Shown here: positions 19,958-30,304 of the stretch, piece after piece | Layout: every line of letters starts with the position of its first letter | How positions within the stretch are numbered: the first letter of the stretch is position 1 | Assembly: GCF_032452875.1 (NCBI RefSeq) | Contig: NC_083870.1 | Location: 6,386,001-6,450,000 of the forward strand | Length of the DNA stretch: 64,000 nucleotides | Source of the DNA: Bos javanicus | Lineage: Eukaryota > Chordata > Mammalia > Artiodactyla > Bovidae | Direction: 5' to 3' | Notes under the pieces: model-generated | Databases searched by the model: none | The model's input: only the letters and a program-made list of their open reading frames with translations | What the model was told of the DNA's origin: nothing | Made by a program: the position numbers and the translations under genes

Positions 19958-20578
19958 GCACCGTATAGATAATGGTGAATTACTGAAAGATTTTAATAAT
20001 GAAAGTAATATGATCAGACTAGTATTTACAGAGGGAGGGTTGGTGGCAATGTAGAGGGTGAACACCAGTTGGAAAGAGTTAAAGGCAAGAAGATAAGTGA
20101 ATAGCCTAAACAAACTGGCCACATACAAGATAACAGGGCTCTAGAATGAGTCATTACACATATTTTACTTAAATGTATTCTTAGGTAATAGATCACTGAT
20201 ACCCCACATCCAAGTATTGGGGGTGGTTATCTAAAGTATCAGAACCCATTTCTTCAACACTTCTAAAGGGAAGATTTGTAATGATACATCTCTTGCACCT
20301 CCCTGTACTGTTAATACAGATTTAGTTATCACAAGAGAAACTTTGCAGAGTTCACAGTAGCATATGGTCAAACTTCTTATGTACAGTTGAGAGGAAAAAG
20401 CCTTATTATAGGAAGGGACTTACTCAAACTTAGAAATTGGAACCAAAGTTCTCTTTTTAGTTCACTGCTCTCTTTACTGAAAATTTGAGAAGCAAATAGG
20501 TCCACACCAACATCAACCAGCAGATGAGTGAGCCTGACCTACAAAGTACCAGGGAGGTACTTTAAAAGTTGCCATGAG
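19958..20578. other. Unassigned intergenic DNA
   Basis: No gene or recognised repeat seen. Confidence 0.5.
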
Positions 20579-20712
20579 GTTCAGGATGGGGAACACGTGT
20601 ACACCCGTGGTGGATTCATGTTGATGTATGGCAAAACCAATACAATATTGTAAAGTAATTAACCTCCAATTAAAATAAATAAATTTATATTAAAAAATTT
20701 TTTTTAATTTTA
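20579..20712 (+). mobile_element. Ruminant L1 3' tip
   Basis: The last 110 bases of L1: 'ggttcaggatggggaacac', 'gatgtatggcaaaaccaata', 'ttgtaaagtaattaacctc', followed by an A/T-rich tail. A severely 5'-truncated young insertion. Confidence 0.92.
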
Positions 20713-21111
20713 AAAATAGGCCAGGAGGGAAGCTGATTAAAAGGCTCAGTTTTTCAATCCTATTCTCACTCAAGATTAAGCACCCATCATTTTTGTTGTA
20801 AGGGAGAGGGTGTCTAGAAGGAGAAAGGAGAGTGTTAGTCATAAAAAGGAACTTGCATTCCAGCTAATTCCATTCTCTACTGAGATTCAAAGAGAATTAA
20901 CCTTGGTTATGTACACAACTTATAGCAGAGCTGAGAATTGTACTTAGGCCTCCAGAAGCCCATACTAGCATTTTGTCTGCACGTGCATTCTATACTCCTC
21001 TTTTCCTGTCTGATGCATGAGGAAGAGAAGCACACTGGGCTATTCTAAATGTGATTGGCATTCAACTTTCCCCAGTCTCTCTTCTCTCTTCATGTTGCAA
21101 CTCCTCATACA

Positions 21112-21112
<1 letters not shown>
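20713..21112. other. Unassigned intergenic DNA
   Basis: Nothing recognised before the CA microsatellite. Confidence 0.5.

Positions 21113-21150
<38 letters not shown>
21113..21150. repeat. (CA)n microsatellite
   Basis: About 19 uninterrupted CA units, followed by imperfect ca-rich sequence to 21170. Likely polymorphic. Confidence 0.95.
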
Positions 21151-21153
<3 letters not shown>

Positions 21154-21479
21154 TCACACACACTCACACCATGAAGACTGCCAGTTATTTTCTGTCCTGA
21201 AAATGACTTTTAGGGTAAGAGCTTTCTGATTGGGGAAAGCATTAATACATACACAAAACACAAATTACTGGGTTCTTTGACTTCTCCAGAAGATTTCTGA
21301 ATGCATTTAAAAATTGTTCTCTATTGCTAAGTCACTCTTATACTATATCACATAGCAAGAAGGTACCAAGGAGTATGAGTTCTTGGTGAATCACAGCTGA
21401 ATTGAAGACCATCTTGCTGGGCATCTCCCTTCACCTGAGACAGTACCACAGGTAGTTAAGCACATGGGTTATGGTCAGT

Positions 21480-21695
21480 GGAAACAAAATGCCTGGTTTC
21501 AAATTCTAGCATCACAAGTTACTAGATATGACTTTGGACATGTTACCTAAAATATCTGTACTTTAATTTTTTATCTGCAAATAAGAATGACTTTTTAAAA
21601 CAACCTATCTTCTAGGACTGTTGTAAGGATTAAATAAGACAATCCAAGTTATCCAGGCACTGTGTACAGGTTCTGGCTCTCAAGTCAATAGCTTG
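21480..21695 (-). mobile_element. MIR SINE
   Basis: Antisense MIR. Key matches are 'atgactttggacatgttacc', 'actgttgtaaggattaaata' and 'caggcactgtgtacag'. Old and non-coding. Confidence 0.75.
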
Positions 21696-22395
21696 TTTCA
21701 CTTTAAATGTAAAAAAAAGAAAAAAAAAACAGAGACAGCTTCCCTCTGATAAGAGCAAGAACCAAGATTGAGTTTCTGTAAAACACATTGCTTAAAGAAA
21801 GATGTCATGGCAATAGATTTAATACATTTGATTTTAAAGTAGAAAATTTTAGAGGAAAAACATTTATCTTCTAGTGTTTAGTCCCAAAGCTCACATCTTC
21901 TTTGAATACTCTCCAACTCTTAGTACAGGGGCTATTGCCAGAGACTGGATTCAGTGATATCATCTCTCATTACCATGGTAACATCAAGGCCAATAACTTG
22001 AACTTGGGTCATAGCAGCTAAAAAGAAGAGAAATCAATTTGGAAATAATTAGACTGAAACCAAAGCTACTTTAGACTTGACCAAGATTCTTGAGGATAGT
22101 TTGGAATCAAATTAAATCAAGATATATGTCCATAAAGAAGAAAGAGTTAAACATTGAAAACAAAAAAAATAATTAAATTACCCTATTTCTTTGGTTCATT
22201 TAATATTCTTGTGAGTCACAGGGAAATAGTACCCCAGAGCCCAAAGACATAGGCTAAAATCCTTTCATTTAGTAGACTTGTGATGAGTCTCAAACCTTTT
22301 TTTTTTTCAGTAAAATAAACAAAGTCACCCATTTTTTTTATGTTGAAAGCAAAATATCAATGCATTATATTTTCCCTCTATAATATTATAAATCT
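21696..22395. other. Unassigned intergenic DNA
   Basis: No gene or recognised repeat. A-rich stretches lie at 21710-21730 and a T-run at about 22298. Confidence 0.5.
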
Positions 22396-22399
22396 CAGA

Positions 22400-22560
22400 A
22401 TTATAGAATGTTAAAATTAGAAATCTTCCAACTTAATTTTACAGATCAAGTGAAGGCCGGTATTCGAAAGGGGATGTGACATGACCAAGGACACAGGTGA
22501 AATTAGAACTCAAGTAATTTTCAAGTCATTATGGTCTGCCTTTTCTATTACACTAAGACA
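22400..22560 (+). mobile_element. MIR SINE, degraded
   Basis: 'attttacagatcaagtgaag', 'gacatgaccaaggacacagg' and 'tagaactcaag' follow the order of the sense MIR core and tail. Confidence 0.65.
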
Positions 22561-22617
22561 ACTTCACTGAGAATCTGACCTTTCATCATGTTCTGCTTCA
22601 GTAGAATTTTTCTGTGT

Positions 22618-22917
22618 GATGAAGGAGATCAGCCCTGGGATTTCTTTGGAAGGAATGATGCTAAAGCTGAAACTCCAGTACTTTGGCCACCTCATGTGAA
22701 GAGTTGACTCATTGGAAAAGACTGATGCTGAGAGGGATTGGGGGCAGGAGGAGAAGGGGATGACAGAGGATGAGACAGCTGGATGGCATCACTGACTCAA
22801 TGGACGTGAGTCTCAGTGAACTCTGGGATTTGGTGATGGACAGGGAGGCCTGACGTGCTGCAATTCATGGGGTCGCAAAGAGTCAGACACGACTGAGTGA
22901 CTGAACTGAACTGAACT
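22618..22917 (+). mobile_element. BovB 3' tail (ART2A-type)
   Basis: Plus-strand BovB end from 'gaaggagatcagccctggga' through 'ggccacctcatgtgaagagt' to a (ctgaa)n tail at 22900-22917. About 300 bp, 5'-truncated. Confidence 0.93.
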
Positions 22918-23229
22918 GAGTGTGTAGAATTTATTATTGACTTGCCTCCAGCTTCCCCACATCCAGGGAAAAACAAATAGTGATATGTGGGAGTTAAGAG
23001 CATCTCAAAAGTTTTCCAAGATGCCTATGATCTGAGGGAGGCTGTAATCCTTGTTATCTTTCACTCCAAAGTATATTTCCATTCCCATTCCACAATTATT
23101 CTCCTCACTGTCTAACTTTTACCCCTTTGTAAATACCATTTTCTTTCCAAATTTTCTCTTTTCTCCCATTGCATTTTCAAGCATCTTACTAAGCAGAAAT
23201 CCTGATTAAGAGAGTCCTGCCTGCTCCAA

Positions 23230-23365
23230 CAGAGAAGGCAATGGCACCCCACTCTAGTACTCTTGCCTGGAAAGTCCCATGGACGGAGGAGCTTGGTAGG
23301 CAGCAGTCCTTGGGGTCGCACAGAGTCGGACACGACTGAAGTGACTTAGCAACAGCAGCAGCAGT
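23230..23365 (+). mobile_element. Single-monomer Bov-A2 with probable TSD
   Basis: One Bov-A monomer from 'gagaaggcaatggcacccca' to 'gaagtgacttagcaacagca' with an agc-repeat tail. Flanks ctgctccaa (23221-23229) and ctgttccaa (23366-23374) differ at one base. It may be a head-to-tail fusion that has lost most of the middle of the dimer. Confidence 0.88.
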
Positions 23366-23374
23366 CTGTTCCAA

Positions 23375-24500
23375 AGCAGTTGAAGTGTTCACGCTTGATT
23401 CAGGCCTCTCTTCTCTTGAGCCACAAAGGATCCCTGGAGCTAGCATTCTGATTCTTCATTATGTTGCTTACCTAGTTCTGCAAATCTCGGATTGGTTGAC
23501 AGATACAAAGGAGACCTTTCTGGAAACCTCTGCACAATATTCATGGAATGGAATAAAAACCAGCATAGACCAGGAAGGAATCTCAGTCTAACTCCCAATG
23601 ACCAGTCCTGCCCCAAATCCAGCCAGGGTTCTGGATGCTTTATTTTCATACTTTAGAACTGATGGCAGTATCTGCCCTTTTCTTACTGCTTGCAGTCTCT
23701 TATTGTTCATCATCCCTACAATTCTAATCCATCTTATAATCATTAAAATAGTTTTCATGAAGCCTGGTTTTTCAGTCTCCCTCTCTTCCTATTTTCTCTA
23801 TAACTACAATGTTGCCCAATTCAGTTTAATAAAATCCAAACTTCTCCGCCTTGAGACACGCTTTTCCTCTCCAGCCAAGCTAACTGATTTGTTCATCCCT
23901 CCTACATGGCTCGCTGCAACACTCCCCTTTGCTCTTACCATTCCTTCCAGCTACAAATATCTCCCTACCAGGCTCACTTCCTTGCTCAGTCTCTCTCTTC
24001 AGTTGGGCCCACTTAGCTCCCACTCCTCCCTCCAGAAGGGAAGATGCTCAGAGTGAGGCAGACAATATTTAAACAGCTCTATCCCACTCCTCCCTCCCCA
24101 CATAAATCCCAGAAGTGCACTCTCTGATCTGGGCTGGTAGGCCTGCCCATACATCACACCTTCTTATCTGTCATATTGACCCCGTCCCTAGAATTGATCA
24201 TTTGTCGTGGTCCTTGCTCTTAGGAGCTGGCTGAGTCATCCTGCTCACAAGCTTTTGCCACCCTTCATTTTTCCCTAATCCTCAACTTCAACTAACACCT
24301 AAAGATCTGCTCTCTGTACACTCATCTCCCAGGCACCAAGTTTCTGCTTAACCTGCACACTGTCACCTACCCCAGTGTACTTAGGCTGTTTGATGCTCAT
24401 TATAAGGGCTCCCATGCATTGTGCTTCTTAATTTAATATTTTATTTCTACTACTTAATTTATGCGTAGATGTTATTTGTGCATTTGTGCTTTTAGTGCAT
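23375..24500. other. Unassigned, pyrimidine-rich intergenic DNA
   Basis: No gene recognised. The stretch 23640-24060 is rich in c and t on the plus strand and vaguely resembles the sense L2 3' region, but the match is too weak to call. A 152-codon frame at 23598-24056 has no recognisable domain. Confidence 0.4.
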
Positions 24501-24504
24501 GCTC

Positions 24505-24690
24505 CTTACCAAGTATGTTACCAACATTATCCTCTTTAAACCTCATGATAACACTGACCAGAATATATTCAAATTTTAACTTTTCATATGAAGAACTCAA
24601 TGCTCAGAGAAGTTGAGTAATTTGCCCTAGGTCACATAGCTTATGAGTTACAACAACCTCTTTTCAAACTTAGCCTGAAGTCCACCTCTC
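24505..24690 (+). mobile_element. MIR SINE
   Basis: 'tatcctctttaaacctcatg', 'caatgctcagagaagttgag' and 'ttgccctaggtcacatagct' are consecutive sense MIR segments. Confidence 0.8.
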
Positions 24691-25240
24691 GGGTGAAGGC
24701 TTTCTTGGGTAGTACTTTACTCCACGCCTCTGTGCTCAGACTATGCTGCAACTTAATGGCCTCAGGGTTTCTTGTGCTTTTGCTATTTGTGTCTCAGTCC
24801 TTATGGATCCCATCCCCAAGGACAAGTACCTTTTCAAAACAAAATAGTGCTGATTCCTACAGAAAACAGAGAATAGATTCATACAAAGTGGTGTTGGTTA
24901 ATTCATTCTACCCTCATCCACCCCTGGATGAATTGGGAAGCAGAATGATATGGTGTTCAGAAGGAAAGACTAACCCCCAGGGTGGCCTCTCTGATCAGTG
25001 ACTCAAGCTTTATCATTTGATGGGCACAGTAATGCCCAAGGCCTTGCTACCTCATATGGACAGAGGATATTGCACCAGAAAAAGCATGACAATTAGGAGA
25101 GAAGAGTGCTTCACAATCCCAAAGAGGGAAGCCTTTGATCCTTACAACAAATTTTTGTGAAGGGCAAACATGTCATTCACCACTTAAAGAAGAGGAAATG
25201 GAATTTCATGGCATTTAAGTAATTTGTTTGAGTCATTCAT
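24691..25240. other. Unassigned intergenic DNA
   Basis: No gene or recognised repeat. Short frames have no recognisable domain. Confidence 0.5.
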
Positions 25241-25255
25241 TAAGAAAAGGGCAGA

Positions 25256-25460
25256 GGGACTTTCCTGATCATCCAGTGCCTGAGCCTTCACCTTCCAGTG
25301 CAGGGGTGTGGGTTTGATCCCTGGCCAGGGAGCTAAGATCCCACAGGCCTCATGGCCAAAAAGCAACATAAACAGCAGAAGCAATATTGTAACAAATTCA
25401 GTAAAGACTTTTAAAATGGTCCACATTAAAAAAAAAAATCCTTTAAAATGTTCTAAAATA
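25256..25460 (+). mobile_element. CHR-2-type SINE with TSD
   Basis: Sense CHR SINE. It has the head 'gggactttcctgatcatcca', B-box region 'gggtttgatccctggccagg', body 'aagatcccacaggcctcatg', 'gccaaaaagc' and an A-run at 25427-25437. Flanks aagaaaagggcaga (25242-25255) and aagaaagaggcaga (25461-25474) are a 14-bp duplication with two mismatches. Confidence 0.85.
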
Positions 25461-25474
25461 AAGAAAGAGGCAGA

Positions 25475-26615
25475 ATTAGTAATCAAACCCAAATCCCCTG
25501 ACTCACACACAGTGTTTTCTGCTACATCACGTGGCTGCCTCATTGCACAGAAGAATTCAGTGATGCACGACCCAGATATAAGAGGAAATCACCAAAAGAA
25601 ATTTCCATTTCTAAAGATAAACAGATGCCAACAACTTCCAAATTCCTAGCTAAAAACACTTTGGAAAAACTATGACTGGACCTCATTCTAACACAGTCCT
25701 CCTGGAAAACTCACATTATTCTTCAGGTTTCTAAACCCTTTTTGTTCCATCAAATGCACATCTCCCTTTTCCTTACTTCCCCCAGTTCCCAGGAATTACA
25801 TAGACAGTGGCTGAATGACTGAGGCACCGGGGATCTATAAGAAGTCAAATACACAAATATGAGGCCTAATTTTAGATTTCCCCAGGATAGTAGGCATTCT
25901 GGGGGTCTAAAGTGTTTCTGGGTGTTGGTTTCTGGGTCTATGACTTTTTGCTAATTATCAGAGTTGTCTTAAAAGTCACCCAGAGCAGTCAGTCCCATTA
26001 TCTGGAATGTAACAAGGGCAGGGTAGTAAAAATAACTCAAGCTCAAATAATGAATTGTATTTGGAAATTGCGTGTTTACTAACAGATGGAAACTCTCTAT
26101 GTCTTGCTGTCTGAGCTCTGACAAAGATGTTTCATTTGCTGACCTTTTCAAGGACAAAGAAAACCTCTTTCTTAATTGCAGAAAGGGTAAATGAGTCTCT
26201 ACTGCCTTGCAAAGGGGCAGGCAGGCTATCACACTAAAAGTATCTTCCTTACCTTCACATTAGTCACTGGCATTCTACCTCTAGTCTTTGCGACCTTTGA
26301 AAACATTTCTCTTTGGACCCATGGACAACAGTGACCTTCATGCATTTTGACGGGGCTGCTACAACATAAGAAGCCAGAATGTTAGTAGTGGGAAAGTCTC
26401 TACTAGAAGAAAAGAACCTATGTATACTAAGATACCTCCAAATAAAGAGACTCTCCAGGGAGGGAACATACAGTGAACAGAAAGGAAGTATCCACAACAG
26501 TCACCACCAGCACAGTAAAATAAGTACCCCTGAGGAAAGCCAACTCAGATCATGATAAGAATCCATTTAACACATTTTGTTAACCACCCCCGCCTTGTAT
26601 GGCAGAAACTGTAGT
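25475..26615. other. Unassigned intergenic DNA
   Basis: About 1.1 kb without a gene or recognised repeat. Confidence 0.5.
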
Positions 26616-26943
26616 TATTGTTGTTCAGTTGCTACATCATGACTGACTTTGCATCCCCATGGACTACAGCACTCCAGGCTCATCTGTCTTTCATTATCTC
26701 CCAGAGTTTATTCAAATTTATGTCCATTGAATTGGTGATGCTATCTAACCATCTCATCCTCTGCCACCCCCTTCTCTTTTTACCTTCAATATTTAACAGC
26801 ATCAGGGTCTTTTCTAATGAGACACCTCTTTCCATCAGGTGGCTAAAGAACTGGAGCTTCAGCATCATACCTTCCAATGAATATTCTGGGTTGATTTCCT
26901 TTAAGACTGACTTATTTGGTCTCCTTGCAGTCCAAGGGAAACT
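26616..26943 (-). mobile_element. BovB 3' tail, older copy
   Basis: Antisense BovB end with the gttgttcagttgct-type tail, then 'gatgctatctaaccatctca' and 'tccttgcagtccaagggaa'. More diverged than the ART2A-type copies. Confidence 0.88.
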
Positions 26944-27825
26944 ATAGTAGGGAGTGTGAAAGCAAAAACAATTGGTCACAGCCTCTATCTTCATAGGTGG
27001 CATGGTCTAAGGGAAAAATTAGATATGTATTTCCAAAAATTATTTTAATGCTATTTATAAAATGCTCTGGGACTACACAGCCAAGAGCAATCAATTTCTA
27101 TATGGGGTTGGATGGAGAAGTCAGAAAGTCTTCACCAGTAAAGGGTCACTGGAACATGTCATTGAGTTCCAGGCACAGAAGAACAAGGCAAACTCATTCC
27201 AGGCACAGAAGAACAAGGGGAAAAGCAGATCAAACAAAGGAAAAGTATGAACAAAGACAAAAAGATGCAAAAGTACACTTGGAAGATAACGAGCACTCTA
27301 CAATAGCTTCAGCCAACAAAGACTCTTAAGCGGAAGAAGGGAGGGAAGTGGGTTAGAAGAAGTTAGCATCTGAGGGATGTCTATTCAGAAAATTACTCCA
27401 ATAGACTGTATGTGAGGAGATGAAGACTGGACCAGGACAAAGGCCATGGGGTTAAAAGGAGAGAATTGTCTGCTGTAGATACTGGATTCTTTGGATAGAT
27501 TTTTTAAAATCACATTTTAAAAATGAACTAAATGTATATATGGTTTCAAAGTTTACAAAGCACTTCACCTTCATGATTGTGAAGCCAAACAAGACCCTGA
27601 AGGGCCTTTCCAGATACAAAAGCTCCTCTGTGTCTCCTGTTTCTTTTTTTGTAGAAAAAGCCTTTAGTCTGCTAAGCCTTCTCTGAGTTCCAAAGAGCAG
27701 ACTCAAGTAATCACTAATTAGGGAAGTGAGGGAATGCAGAAACAAAGGGAAATATCAAGAAATAATAGTTCAGCAACCTACGTCGTCCTCAAAAGATATA
27801 CATAACAATTAGCACATCCTTGACT
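26944..27825. other. Unassigned intergenic DNA with a short direct repeat
   Basis: No gene recognised. A 22-bp exact repeat occurs at 27167-27188 and 27197-27218. Confidence 0.5.
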
Positions 27826-28190
27826 TGTTCTGCAGGAACTAAGATCCTCTACCCAGGTGAAGGATAATGACTATGTGCTGAGTACAAGCACTAAACCCCA
27901 GGCTGGTTGGAATCAGGAGACTGAAGATTAAGAGTCCTAAAACATCACCTTGTTACCTCACCACCAACCAATGAGAAGAAAGTCATACACCCTGCAGCCC
28001 TCACCCAAAATGTTGCCTTTAAAAACCATTCCCTGAAAGCTATTGAGGAGAACAGGTCTTTTGAACATAAACCACCCATTCTCCTTTCTGGATTCTGCAA
28101 TAAATGCTGGACTTTCCTTCATCAAAACCAAACGTCAGTAAGCCAGCTTTATTGCACACTGGGTGAGTGGACCCAAGTTCGGTTCGGAAA
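27826..28190 (+). mobile_element. Class I ERV LTR, lacking its 3' terminus
   Basis: Starts tgttctgcag. It has a tttaaaa-type TATA (about 28017-28025) and a polyadenylation signal aataaa (28099-28104), followed by a U5-like 'gtaagccagctttattgcac' and 'gagtggacccaagttcggtt'. The expected terminal CA is missing; the sequence passes into an A-run at 28191. Ends are uncertain and no internal genes are attached. Confidence 0.55.
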
Positions 28191-28499
28191 AAATTTGATG
28201 CCTTTTTGAGATAGGCAGAGAAATTATCTTATGATGCTAATTTAGAGAGAATGCTCAGAAGAAACTGAAAAAGCAAATAAAGGGAAGAGGTAGTCTAAAG
28301 CATGGGTCATTTATCCAGATAGCCAATCTAAGAAACAAGGATAAAGCAAGGATGCCTCAGTAAGGGGATGTGGAAGCATCAGGATACCAAAGAGGTAATC
28401 AGAAAAGGAGATGGGATAAACTTCTGATCATTCCATCAATAGATAAAGATGCTGCTATGTTTCCACCTATTAAAAAAGAAAAGAAGAAAGAAAACCTCT
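28191..28499. other. Unassigned, purine-rich intergenic DNA
   Basis: No gene or named repeat. An a/g-rich patch lies at 28468-28493. Confidence 0.5.
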
Positions 28500-28807
28500 T
28501 TTGACCCCACTGTCCCCATGTTCTACTATTTCATTATCTATACTTGCTATCTCTACATCATCTTCCCATTTTCTTTTGAATCTGTTCTAAAAAGGCTTTC
28601 TCCATCAGCACTCCATGGCAATTCTTGTCAAGGTCATGAAAACACATGTTTCTAAACCTACAGTCAATTCTCAGTCTCCATTTCACCTAAACTATCTGAA
28701 GTTTTTAAAACAATTGATCACTTTCCCCTACTTTGCTCCACTTTCTTCACTTGGCTTCTAGGATCCCCCACTCTTTTTTTTTTTTCTCCTACCTCACTTG
28801 TTACCTC

Positions 28808-29036
28808 TCTTTTTTCTTTTTTAAACTGTAGTATAATTGCTTTACAATGTTTTGTTAGTTTCTGTTCTAAAGTGAAGTGAATCAGATATATGTATACATA
28901 TATCACCTCCCTCTTGGACCTCCCTCCCACCTTATCCCCATCTCACCCATCTAGGTCATCACAGAATACTGAGCTGAGCTGCCTGTACCGTACAACAGCT
29001 TCCCAGTAGCGAGCTATTTCACCCATGGTAGTGTTT
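28808..29036 (-). mobile_element. L1 3' UTR fragment inside L2
   Basis: Antisense L1 3' end following T-runs: 'agtataattgctttacaatg', 'gtcatcacagaatactgagc' and 'acaacagcttcccagtagcg'. 5'-truncated, non-coding. Confidence 0.82.
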
Positions 29037-29158
29037 TTAATGTCAAACTTAATCGCCCAATTTCTGCTGATTCTTCTTCAAAATGCACCCAGACTCCAAC
29101 CTTTCCTCATCAGCCCCCATAGTCTAAGCCTCCATCACTTTTTACCAAGATCAATGCA

Positions 29159-29635
29159 TATTATAGGTTGAATTTTGTCCCAACTCTGAAAAAAAAATTA
29201 AAGCCCTAACCCCTGTGCCTCGGAACATGACCTTATTTGGAAATAAGCTCCTTGCAACTGTAATCAAATTAAGGTCATTTGAATGGGACCTTAATTCAAT
29301 ATGACTGACATTCTCATTAAGAAGGGCGAATTTGGACACAGAGACTGACGCACACAGAAGGAAGATGATGCAGAGACACACATAGAGAGAATGGTCATGT
29401 GAAGACAATCAGAGATTGGAGTTATGCTGCCATAAGCCAAGAAGCACATAGAGCTACTAGAAGCTGTAAGACACAAAAGAAGGATCCTGGATCCTATTCT
29501 TGAAGTTACAGAAAGAACATGGTCCAACGTCTTGCTTTCAGACCTGTAGTCTCTGGAAATATGAGAGAATACATTTCTGTTTAAAGCCATTCCATTTGTG
29601 GTACTTTGTTACACTAGCTCTAGGAAATCAATGCA
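29159..29635 (+). mobile_element. MLT1 LTR inside L2
   Basis: Sense MLT1 from 'tattataggttgaattttgt' through 'cttatttggaaataagctcc', 'cattctcattaagaaggg' and 'gctgccataagccaagaa' to 'ttgtggtactttgttacact'. The host L2 text rejoins across it (before: 'accaagatcaatgca'; after: 'ctgtaatagtagcctcc'). Confidence 0.85.
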
Positions 29636-29764
29636 CTGTAATAGTAGCCTCCTAACCCATCTCCCTGACTGTTACTCTTCCCAGTAGAGCAGCCAGGATA
29701 ACCCTTTAAATGAAAATCATACTCCGTCACTTCTCTATGCAAAACCATCCTATGGTGCTCCATC

Positions 29765-29934
29765 TTTTTTTTTTTTTTTAATTCTATTCTTTTGTGTAGA
29801 CCAATTTTGGCTATTTTTGTACCAATTTTATGCTATTTAAATTAATATAGATTTATAGTATATCTTGATTTTGCTATCAAGGAACCCTTTATAATTTTTT
29901 TCTTGAATAGTCTTGTCTATTTTGGTACTACATC
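29765..29934 (-). mobile_element. Small L1 fragment inside L2
   Basis: A T-run at 29767-29779 is followed by AT-rich text resembling antisense L1 ORF2 ('caaggaaccctttataattt', 'ttcttgaatagtcttgtcta'). L2 resumes at about 29935. The class is inferred from weak similarity. Confidence 0.5.
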
Positions 29935-30304
29935 TTACTTAGAAGAATATTAAAGTCTTCATAATGTAGTGATCTCTGTGTCTTTATGTCTTCTGTTACC
30001 TCTAACCTCATCTGCCTTCTCTTTTATGTACTCTGATCCAGACACCCTGCTGTTCTTCAAGTGTGCCAGGCATTTTTGTACTTTACAACCAGGCTGTAGA
30101 TGTTTCCTGTGCCTGAAAGATTATTTTTCCACATACTCACATCCTCCAAGCCATATCCTAAATCTCTCCTTAAAGTGTCCTACCCTGACCATTCTACTTA
30201 ATAGTGAAACCTGCCCTACCCTGGTGATCCTCATTCCCTTAATCTTAATCTAAATTTACCTCTCCTTTTATTCCATTGCACTTGCTATCTCCTAGCATAT
30301 TTTA

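Noticed and set aside
23598..24056. A 152-codon plus-strand frame in non-repeat DNA
   Set aside because: Hydrophobic, pyrimidine-driven composition, no domain and no splice or promoter context. Possibly a degraded L2-like region. Not supported as a gene.
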